From the NCBI RefSeq assembly GCF_020283565.1, contig NC_060062.1, positions 55,202,439 through 55,266,438 of the forward strand: DNA of 64,000 bases, in the 5' to 3' direction. The translations under genes were made by a program, and so were the position numbers. The notes beneath the pieces are model-generated. The model searched no databases. It had not been told where the DNA came from and saw nothing but the letters and a program-made list of their open reading frames with translations. The stretch comes from Trifolium pratense (lineage: Eukaryota; Streptophyta; Magnoliopsida; Fabales; Fabaceae). Shown piece after piece: positions 55,235-64,000 of this stretch; positions within the stretch are counted from its first letter, which is position 1, and the number at the start of each line of letters is the position of its first letter.

Positions 55235-57672
55235 CTAGGGGTAAACCCGTGCGTTGCACGGGTTTGATTAAAATATATAATTAAAATATTTTTATAAATA
55301 AAAAATAATAATTACGATAACTATAATCACATATAGTTAAATAATAAATATTATTTTAAAATATGATTATATTTAATATTAGTATATGAGTAAAAAAAAT
55401 TGTTTAGAAATATTAAATTTTTTATTAATTTATATCGTAGTTTGTTTATATTTTAATGTAATAGATCTCTTATAATATTTCATAAGTTTGAAAGGATGTA
55501 TCATTTTTTATTTTATTAGTGTAATCATATAAGATTTTAGTTTTCTTTATATGAGTTGCAATTTTATAGTCAAATATCACTTTGTTTTTTATTTTTGATG
55601 TATCCCTTATTTTATTATTTTCAATAAGAGTTTGAGGCATACCTAATTATACTTGTAGACAATATTTCTCATGAGAAATGTTAAAATAAGTTTTGATTAT
55701 AGAATATGATTCATATATGGTGGCTTTGACTATTTGTTCCACGTGATCTCATTTTTTGAAAATTATGTATCAAATAGCGTATTTGCTTACTACGTTATAT
55801 GCAATTTAAGGTTCCAAATAGCTTATCTACTTACTCATCTCTCTTTTTCTTGGAGTTTATTCTCACTTATTCGCTTAGTGAAATTTTATTCCAACTTTAT
55901 TAGTCCCAATTTTTTAGTCTATTGTTTGGTTCACATTTTTTTTTGCTTGGTCCTTTTGTTTTTGGTTTGTTTTTCTTTTTCTTGGTGAGGTTTGTGTCTC
56001 TTCAAAATTATTGTTAGTTTTTGTCCCTCTTATTTAATATTTTCTTGAACATTTATTTTATTTTTCTTATTGTATTATATAAACTTGAATATTTGTTGTT
56101 GTCAATATATAAGTTTGGACGAAGATTTTATATATTTGAATTTAGGTTTAGTTATTTGGTTAAGGTAAAGAAAGTCTTATAGATGAATAAGATTTAACAT
56201 GTGGCATCTTCATATTTGCTTAAAAAAATGTCATATGATTCTTATAAATATTCCACTATTTTATTTTCAGCCATAACGTAAACATTCTTTTAGAATATGT
56301 ACTTAATTTATCCAAAAAGTAGGTGATTATGTAAATTAAATTAATAATTTTTGAATTATTGGTGAATTTTAGTTGTGTAAATATGTTTAAATATATGTGT
56401 GATTATATTTTCTAAATATATGTAAATATATTTTAACATCTACGATTTTAATAATTTCTAAAATTTATTTTGACAAATGAACATCAACAATTTTTATTTA
56501 ATAATTTTTGTCTTTTTAATTTAATTTAGAAAGTTTTTAGTACAATTCTAAGTGGGAGGAAAAAGTATTTAGCACAATTTCTAAACTAACATGTTTTTAG
56601 CACAATTCTTTTCATCGATTCATTTTATGGTTGTAAGAATAAGATGGCATGCGTAGATTAAAATAGGACCATCCAGATTTAGGCAAGTGTTATACGATAA
56701 ATGCATGAAGATTATATATTTGGAAAACCTCTAAGTTAAGTTGAATCAATATAACTTCTTGCATGTATTACAATTATAAGAACCGCATGACTTGAGTGTC
56801 AACTACAAAAAAAAAAAACTTATTTTAATTTCTACTTTGTTTTTGTTTCTATATTTCTCTTGATCGAGATCAAGTAGATCACCTACACATTGTAGACAAT
56901 ATAGTATTTAAAAATGAGACACATATTTATATTTATAAATTATTTGGATTGTCCTCTTTTAATTGAATGCCTCCAACATCAATATACCCTCGACCTATAT
57001 AAATTTTAAGGCACTTCAAAATCAATAAATAGAAGTCTTTTTATCCTCTTCAACTTATTCACATAAAAAAATCAATTATATTCCCATTAATCAACAATTT
57101 TTTTATACAAATCTTTTTACCTTATATAAAACAATAAATGAAAAAAAAAAAAGAAACAAATAAGCTAAAACATTAGACTAATAAAATAATAAATGAAAAA
57201 GAAAAGTTGTCTAATTACAAACATTATATCAATTAAAAAAAATGATGGTTTACAAATTGCCATTAGAGTTAAATACACATCCTTACATGAGGTGCCATAA
57301 TTCATAGGCTTTGTAAGGAGCAAGGATGCAACGTAAGCAAAAATAGAAGTATGTTTTATCTTGTTTTCTTCCTTCACATGAAAAAATAGTCATATTCATA
57401 TTAATCGATTCAACTCAGAGTTTAATTAATCATCGAACAAAACACCGGTTGATATTTAAAAAAATATCCAACCTAAAAAAGAAATATAAAAAATGATTAG
57501 AGATGTTCTAAACTCAGAGTAATAGAAAAATTCCAATTTACAAACATATTAATAGACAACTATCACATATATGTATATCAATTTCTTAATCAATCACATG
57601 TAGGCATACCTGATATTCTAAGAGGTTAGACACTATCACCTACCAAGGACAAAAACCAATATACTTATGATG

Positions 57673-57677
<5 letters not shown>

Positions 57678-57728
<51 letters not shown>
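57678..57728. repeat. TA microsatellite in the Helitron
   Basis: About 25 TA units, just before the MITE. Confidence 0.95.
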
Positions 57729-57734
<6 letters not shown>

Positions 57735-57744
57735 ATAGCTTTTA

Positions 57745-58663
57745 GGGCCCGTTTGGTGCACAGGATAGCATAGTGACAGGATAGGATATAAAACAGGATA
57801 AGGATAGGATAGGATAACAACAGGATAACAGTTATATTCAGTTATCATATCCTGTGTTTGGTGCACACAGGATAACAAACATGATAACTATTATATTTTG
57901 TTTTTAATACATACTTGCTCATAATAATATGATAAGATATATAACATATTTAATTGACAAAATTATTCTTGTAAAACAATTGTTATTTTTTAAAACTTAT
58001 TTTGTAATATTTTGAATTTTATAAATAAAAAATATATAAATAAGTAATCAAATAACTTTATATTAATTTAAAATAAAAATCATGAGAAAATAATCAAGTT
58101 TAATTTTTTATATGAATCATGATCAAATAAATAACTCAATAATATATACATGTTAGATAAGCCAAATAAATATATGATATATCTCATACGTAAATAATAA
58201 AACTACTATTGCAAAAGAATTATATTTAATTTTTTATAAAATTTAAATTAATATCCCTATTTGTCAATTTTTTAATAATCATTTTATTTTAAAATATTGT
58301 AATTTTAGTAAAATTTTGATTTTTTAGAATATATAAATTACAAAATTACCCCTGTGAGAAAATAACATATATATTTAAAAAATAATTATTTTATTATTTA
58401 TATTTTATTATTTATATTTTGTTAATTTTATTTTATGTATTTTAAAATATATTTTATAAAATAAATTAGTAATTTTTTTTTCTTATCCTATCCTGCTGGT
58501 AACCCAGCTCAAATTCAGGATAAGAATTATAACTAGAGAGACAGGATAGGATAAGCTTCAGGATTAACTTATCATATCCTGTTGTATCACCAAACACTGG
58601 ATTGCGGCAGGATATGATACAGTTATCCTATCCTGTCTCTTATCCTGTGCACCAAACGGGCCC
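57745..58663. mobile_element. PIF/Harbinger-like MITE (919 bp)
   Basis: Ends GGGCCCGTTTGGTGCACAGG and the exact mirror image; flanked by TTA at 57742-57744 and 58664-58666, the preferred 3-bp target of PIF/Harbinger elements. Subterminal parts repeat CAGGATAGGATA many times. No transposase. Confidence 0.9.
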
Positions 58664-59249
58664 TTAAATCAATTCAAAAGACACTATAATGTGTAACTTT
58701 AAGATATGGAAGGTGAAGATGCATAACTTTTTCTGATGGAGATGTTAGACAAAAAAACCATAGAGTTTTTGCCATGAGATAGATAAATTAAAATTTTGTT
58801 AAAACATAGAAGGTAGACTTCCTGATATGGTGGTGGTGATAATTAGCTTTTGGGTTAACTTTATATAGAGTTTGTGTTTGATAATTAGCTAAATTTACAT
58901 ATTCAATATCAGTGACTCCAAGAATTCTTTGTTTTCAATTGCATTAATATGGAATTGTAACATACAATATATATTTTAATAATATATTGCAATGCAATTA
59001 AAACAATAACATGATGCATCATTCCACCTTTCATTGCTTGCAATTCATTTTTGTCTCAATTCAACAACAATAAATTGTGTTAGTTTTTTTTTTAATATAT
59101 TATTATTATTTATTATTTATTATTAGAGTAACTCTATTATATAAAATATGAAAAGGTGTTAATAAAGATTGTAAACTTTTCTTATAGAGTGCCACATCAT
59201 CACAATACTTGCATGTGAGCAACTCAACCTTCCTTTTACTAGTAAAAGA

Positions 59250-59455
59250 TGTGACCTAATTTCATCTTCGCTACATATTCTTGTACATCGACAAAGTACA
59301 CACGGACATCTAATTCCCCCTTCACGTATCACAATGTCATTATATTTTATTGTATTGATAAACATTTCGACCCCTATTTTAAATTCCTCTTTAACATGTC
59401 CCCTCTTTCCAGGATTATGTCTATCGTACATCCAATTACGATTGGTAAAATCCAT
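59250..59455 (-). pseudogene. tnp2 gene first exon: Transpos_assoc domain, N-terminal part
   Basis: Starts MDFTNRNWMYDRHNPGKRG and continues EFKIGVEMFINTIKY and GGIRCPCVLCRC with the Cys pattern of the domain, up to DEIRSH, where the Helitron cuts it. The rest of the domain is at 55160-55234. In CACTA elements this domain precedes tnp2. Confidence 0.82.
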
Positions 59456-59759
59456 ATCTGCGTAGTTTAATTAATATATAATTAGATCAATGTATTAAAT
59501 TTATTACTTTATTTTTCAAAAGTATTTTGGACATATATATATGTCTACTCAACAATAACATATATTTATCGTTGTGTTTTATGATTTCAAAGAATACTAA
59601 CTTTTTATTTTTATTTTTTGACGCAAATTATAAACTTTTAACATTTTATTTTTAAAGTTTATGGTTTATTAAATCTAAAAAATACTAAGTTTTTTAGTTG
59701 ACAAAACTACCGTCTTTTAACATATATATTATAATTTTTTTTAAATATAATTTTTTTCT
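59456..59759. other. CACTA 5' intron or leader, nothing recognised
   Basis: AT-rich sequence upstream of the tnp2 start codon; no feature seen. Confidence 0.4.
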
Positions 59760-61145
59760 TTTTTTAAATACATAGTAATAATAAAATGTTAGTAACAAAT
59801 TACCAAGTACTAATAAATAACTATTTCTAAGTGTACGGTAAAAAAAAAACTATCACTAAGTATTATAAATTAAAATTACATATATTACTTACTTGGGTGC
59901 CGGGTAGAGTCTTACTTGGCGTGCTCCTAACCACTAACTCCGCTCCTAACCCACGACCTCCGATGACCACGAGAATTTGCTAATAAAAATGGTAAACAAC
60001 AAAATATTAGAACATATACATTTAAATAACAAAGTAAAAATTTTAACTTTAAAAGTAAAACACAAACACTTACCACTTTTTAGATGGAGATATGAAAATT
60101 ACATTACTTTTTTAAAAATACACAAACTGTTAAAAATTTTCTTTTTTAAAAAGAATTTTTTTAAAATTTCGTTTTTAAAAAAAGAATATAAATATACTGT
60201 TTTTTTGAAAAAAAAAACTTATTTTAAAAAAATTAATGTTTTCGAAATAAACAAAATTAAATATATTTTTTTAATTTTTTTTTACAAAAACAATAATTTT
60301 TATACATAGTGATAAGAAAATATTAGTAACAAATTACAAAGTATTAATTAATAACTATTACTAAGTCTACGGTAAAAAAAAACTATCACTAAGTATTATA
60401 AATTAAAATTACGTTACTTACTTGGGTGCCGAGTAGATTCTTACTTGGCGCGCTCCTAACCCACGAACTCCGCTCCTAACCCACGACCTCCGACGACCAC
60501 GAGAATTTGCTAATAAAAATGGTAAGCAACAAATATTAGAACATATACATTTAAATAACAAAGCAAAAATTTTAACTTTAAAAGTAAAACACAAACACTT
60601 ACCACTTTTTGGATGGAGATATGAAAATTACATTACTTTTTTAAAAATACACAAACTGTTAAAATTTTTCTTTTTTAAAAAGAATTTTTTAAATATTTCG
60701 TTTTTAAAAAAAAGAATATAAATATACTGTTTTTTTGAAAAAAAAATACTTATTTAAAAAAAAATATTACTGTTTTCGAAATAAATAAAATTAAATATAT
60801 TTTTTTAATTTTTTTTACAAAAACAATAATTTTTATACTTAGTGATAAGAAAATATTAGTAACAAATTACAAAGTATTAATTAATAACTATTACTAAGCA
60901 TACGGTAAAAAAAAACTATCACTAAGTATTATAAATTAAAATTACATTACTTACTTGGGTGCCGAGTAGATTCTTACTTGGCGCACTCCTAACCCACGAA
61001 CTCCGCTCCTAACCCACGACCACGAGAATAAGACTTGCTAATAAAAATAGTAAACAACAAATATTAGAACATATACATTTAAATAACAAAGCAAAAATTT
61101 TAACTTTGTAAAAATAAAACACAAACACTTACCACTTTTTGGATG
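59760..61145. repeat. Tandem repeat, about 2.6 copies of a 535-bp unit
   Basis: Anchors such as ACTTACTTGGGTGCCG recur at about 59887, 60416 and 60952, and ACTTACCACTTTTTGGATGG at about 60065, 60596 and 61127. Each unit has, on the minus strand, a GC-richer segment between TTTTTATTAG and GTAAGTAA, which looks like a small non-coding exon with acceptor and donor. It lies upstream of the tnp2 start, so the duplicated piece is probably the 5' UTR and promoter region of the CACTA gene. Confidence 0.85.
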
Positions 61146-61309
61146 AAAATATGAGAGTTAAAAGTATGAAATTTAAGAGAGAAGTTAGAGAAAATTTAGA
61201 GAGAGAATGGAAATGTAAAAATGAAGTGAAGTGTAGAATGAATTTTTTGAAGAATTATAAATAGGAGAAGTGAAGTGTAGAAGGAATTACAACGGTCAAA
61301 AATTAAATT

Positions 61310-61699
61310 TTCGCAATTTTCAAACATTACTGACGGCCTCTGACCGTAATAAATGTCCAACGGTCATGCATTACTGACGGGCTGAAGCCGTCAATAATGC
61401 TCCCACTTTTCCTTCCTTCAAGATGCGTTACTGACGGCCCCTGACCGTCACAATTTTCAAACGGTCATGCATTACTGACGGCCTGCAGCCATCGTAATGT
61501 GTCACACCTTTTCCGTCTTTCAAGAAGCATTACTGACGGCCCTTGACCGCCACAAATGCTCATTTTGACCATTTTGAATTTTTACGTCCTCCAAGATGCA
61601 TTATTGACGGCTGGGAGCCTTCAATAACTAACAAATACATTACTGAGGGCCTTTAGCCCTCAATAAGTTTGGTCAAGAATAACATGTTTTCTTGTAGTG
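61310..61699. repeat. Right subterminal ACGGCC repeats and terminal repeat of the large CACTA
   Basis: At least ten units like CATTACTGACGGCCTGCAGC and TTACTGACGGCCCCTGACCG, mirrored with those at 35220-35505, ending in ACATGTTTTCTTGTAGTG. The region at 61146-61309 is the edge with a probable transcription start and no coding sequence. Confidence 0.83.
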
Positions 61700-62816
61700 T
61701 TACAAGTATAATTTATTTAAGTCTTTTTTTAACTCTTACCAATTAAGGATTATTTAAAGTATAATTTATTTTTCTAAAGAATGATATACGGTAAAATAGT
61801 GTTTACCTTTGATTTATAATGTTAGTGAATTTTGATTCACTCTTTTGTAACATTTTTTTTTATTATTCAGTGTAATAATGTCAAGATTCCGTCATTTTAG
61901 CCGTTAATTGAATATGTTTATTTGCTTAAGATTTCACATAAATGACGATGTGATATGCTTAATAAGGGTTAACCTGAAATTTGCTAACATTACAGACAAT
62001 ATATAAAATGACAGAATTTTGAAATTTAGGTAATTGAAAGAAAAAATATTAGAGGAAGATAAACCGAAATTTACCAACATTGCAAAGGATCGATAAACAC
62101 TATTTAACCCAAAAATATAAAATATATTATGTTGGTTATCATTATTTTCAAAAATACATATTATTCATCAATCAATAAATTTCTTTCACTTTTCCATCGA
62201 TCACATGTTCGTAAATATTATAGTGTGGATGTGCATATGACAAGTCACCAAGGGGCTTGGGCTCAAAACCCCAATCCAGCCCAAATCGATTATATGTGTA
62301 TTGTGGCCCATCACCACTGATATAGAATTTTTTTTTTTGGTAAAACTGATATAGATTTAATTATTAGTAATTATTTATTTATTTTAATTGTGGTGGTTTA
62401 ATTTAATTAGTTGATTATGTGCTAATTATTAATTTATGTACTATTATCCTCCTCATTGTATTGATACTATTATTAATGATGAAATGAATTGATTTACCTT
62501 TACCTCAAAAAAAAAAAATTACGAACATAATGAAGAGAAGTGTTAAGAAAATCCACTCTTTAATTAAGAAAAAACATTTTAGGTTGTCCGATAAAATTAA
62601 GACACATGTTAAAAAAATTCATGTCAGTAATTTTTGGTCAAAATAGTGAAGAGTGACCAAGAAATGCAAAATGGGGCAAATGTGAAGACTAAAATTGCTC
62701 ATTTGAAACTAGAGGACCAAAATCGCACAATTAGAAAATGTGGGGTCAAAACTGCAATTTATCCTAAGTTATGAGCTATATTTATGTGATTTTGTGTATA
62801 TGATCGAATAACTATT
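61700..62816. repeat. 1.3-kb dispersed repeat, copy B, right part
   Basis: Matches copy A from about 22788 to 23910 at high identity (for example GGGGCTTGGGCTCAAAACCC). With 35008-35219 it forms one complete copy split by the CACTA. Confidence 0.88.
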
Positions 62817-63156
62817 GTGATATTTTTGTGCGCATGCATTAGATTGATGTATAATTATATTTTTAGTTTCTTCTAACTATTTATAAAATTTTATAAATAG
62901 TTGCCTTGATTTATCAATGTTATCGATAAGTAAACTATTTGTCATTGATAATTACAAACATACACATTTTTGTAAATCAGGGCATGACAATGAAACTATG
63001 TATTTATTCAAATCATATATATATATATATATATAAATTTTATGGATTTTTACATATTTATGGATTTTTTATAAATTATGGATTTTTATAAATTTTATGG
63101 ATTTTTATAAATCAAGGCATGACAATGAAACTATGGATTTTTATAAGTTTTCCTTT
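62817..63156. other. AT-rich DNA with a short TTTATGGATTTTTATAAA tandem run
   Basis: From about 63030 to 63150 the words TTTTATGGATTTTTATAAA and GGCATGACAATGAAACTATG are repeated. No gene. Confidence 0.5.
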
Positions 63157-63262
63157 CTTTTTTTACGAAAAAAGACTTATTATATTTCATTAAATAAAAT
63201 GTGTTCAATACAATACGGTATATAAGTTTTATGTACTTATGGAAACCATAGTTAGATCCGCA
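63157..63262 (-). repeat. LINE 3'-end fragment
   Basis: TTTTTTTACGAAAAAAGACT and AAATAAAATGTGTTCAATAC resemble the 3' end of the two RNase H LINEs at 31151 and 63354. It is a very short 5'-truncated copy. Confidence 0.5.
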
Positions 63263-63353
63263 AGTAAATAGATTAATCGCTAAATAAATAAAATAAATTT
63301 CATGTTAATTAATTATATATTTATTGTTTTTGACTAATATATATTTATTGATT

Positions 63354-64000
63354 TATTTTTTTGAGAAAAATGCACTTATAGCATATCATTAATCAAGAGG
63401 TGTTCAATACAATAAGGTATGTCAACCATAATTTGGGGACTAGCTATATATGAGGCCGCCTTAGCTAATCTATAAGCAACCTCATTTGTTTGTCGCCTAA
63501 TAAACTACACACTAGAGTTATTATAAAGATTACGAAAGAGTCTTCTACAATTCGCAATAATATCTCCCAGTTCAGTCTCATCACTCTTGTTGGAATGCAA
63601 ATTATCCTCCACAACCTTCGAATCAAGTTCAAAATCAACAGGAACCAAATTCAACTCGTGCACCCAATTAAGAGCAGAAAGTAGACCGAGAGCTTCGCCA
63701 ATCTTCACATCACATAACGGAGTAAATTGTTCATATTTTCCTAATACATAAGCACCAAACTCGTCTCTAATACAAATACCGATACCAAGTCTATTATGTA
63801 ACGACGAAAAAGACGCATCAACATTGCATTTTACCCACCCTCTCGCCGGTTTTTTCCACTTGTGTTCCTGCACTCTCGGCTGGACTGAAGGACCAGTTCT
63901 AGAAGCATGCATTGTGCGGCAGTCCTGTAGCATGTTATTTGCATGCGTAAAAACAAGATTTTATGCGTCTGTTACATTATTCCAAATAATATTATTTATC
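63354..64000 (-). mobile_element. LINE (L1-like) 3' part, continues beyond window
   Basis: Minus-strand homologue of 31151-31910. The T-rich start near 63354 is the tail. The coding part includes WVKCNVDASFSSL, GIGICIRDEFGAYVLGKY, KIGEALGLLSALNWVHEL and FELDSKVVEDNLHSN. Confidence 0.8.
63505..64000 (-). pseudogene. LINE RNase H domain with nonsense codons
   Basis: Frame 63505-63933 holds most of the RNase H domain with its acidic residues. A TAG follows NNSSV where the other LINE has Glu (SVEFVRR), and a TAA lies upstream near 63961. The copy is dead. Confidence 0.78.

Larger units (their letters stand above)
55235..59249 (-). mobile_element. Non-autonomous Helitron inserted in the tnp2 N-terminal domain (4015 bp)
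   Basis: On the minus strand the 5' end is TCTTTTACTAGTAAAAGG and the 3' end has the hairpin CCCGTGC-AAC-GCACGGG followed by TTTACCCCTAG. The flanks are A (59250) and T (55234), the Helitron A/T target without duplication. Removing it brings the two halves of the Transpos_assoc domain together in one frame. It contains no RepHel gene, is AT-rich, and holds a PIF/Harbinger-like MITE and a TA microsatellite. I see no captured gene that I can name. Confidence 0.88.
35220..61699 (-). mobile_element. 26.5-kb CACTA transposon carrying five nested insertions
   Basis: The left end CACTACAAGAAAACATGT is mirrored exactly at the right. Both flanks have TTA (35217-35219 and 61700-61702). The unoccupied sequence is present in copies A and C of the host repeat, which confirms the boundaries. 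The minus-strand gene combines a Transpos_assoc domain, tnp2 transposase and a Transposase_24 part. Insertions inside it: solo LTR 36086-37872, LTR retrotransposon 38129-49217 (itself holding 42275-45565), MULE 49680-51716, and Helitron 55235-59249 (itself holding a MITE). Without them the CACTA is about 9.5 kb. Multiple stops and frameshifts make it non-functional. Confidence 0.96.

Noticed and set aside
57165..57377. 70-codon minus-strand frame in the Helitron
   Set aside because: Random frame in AT-rich DNA; no similarity to RepHel or to a known gene.
59977..60309. 110-codon frame rich in Lys, Phe and Ile
   Set aside because: Lies in the 535-bp tandem repeat, is not kept in frame in the second unit and is AT-driven.

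Overview
This is nuclear DNA from a flowering plant, most likely a legume (Fabaceae). The evidence is very AT-rich intergenic DNA, GT-AG spliced genes, plant-specific retrotransposon lineages (Athila-like with a tRNA-Asp primer site, Tekay-like chromovirus with a tRNA-iMet primer site), plant CACTA transposons, and VQ, F-box and S-type RNase T2 genes. The legume call rests on the look of the repeats and the F-box protein and is an inference.

Only three genes look like host genes: an S-RNase-like ribonuclease T2 (11064-11886, +), a HAIKU1-like VQ-motif protein (26113-26814, -) and an F-box/FBA protein (32918-34150, -). Everything else I can identify is mobile or repeat DNA.

Layout. 1-8701: most of an Athila-like Ty3/gypsy element on the minus strand, with 5' LTR, primer site, gag-pol (one frameshift) and the start of its 3' extra ORF. 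8702-10980: copies of the RNase promoter region in direct and inverted orientation, including a roughly 420/460-bp inverted repeat. 11064-11886: RNase T2 gene, into whose stop codon a 5.9-kb CACTA element (11853-17771, TSD ATA) has inserted; the terminal repeat now codes the last 11 residues and the stop. That CACTA carries an intact seven-exon Transposase_24-type gene but no tnp2 transposase. 17775-25150: SINE with a 12-bp TSD, an array of short hairpins with hexanucleotide loops, a TRIM-like element with 202-bp LTRs, a MITE and a 1.3-kb dispersed repeat. 25154-34150: two hAT-like non-autonomous elements, the VQ gene, a patchwork of duplicated and LINE sequence, and the F-box gene.

35220-61699 is a 26.5-kb CACTA element (TSD TTA) inserted in another copy of the 1.3-kb repeat; the unoccupied sequence is visible at 22.8 kb and 32.1 kb. 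Its minus-strand tnp2/Transposase_24 gene has been broken by a Helitron (55235-59249, which itself holds a PIF/Harbinger MITE), a solo LTR (36086-37872) and a Tekay-like retrotransposon (38129-49217, which holds a further solo LTR at 42275-45565). A Pack-MULE-like element (49680-51716) lies in an intron. Exact target-site duplications let most of these events be read directly. 61700-64000 resumes the dispersed repeat and ends in a truncated LINE.

The observations most worth follow-up are the transposon-encoded C-terminus of the RNase, the inverted repeat of its own promoter upstream, the lost catalytic lysine of that RNase, its proximity to an F-box gene, the hairpin arrays at 19.8 kb and 50.2 kb, and the dated nesting of six elements.
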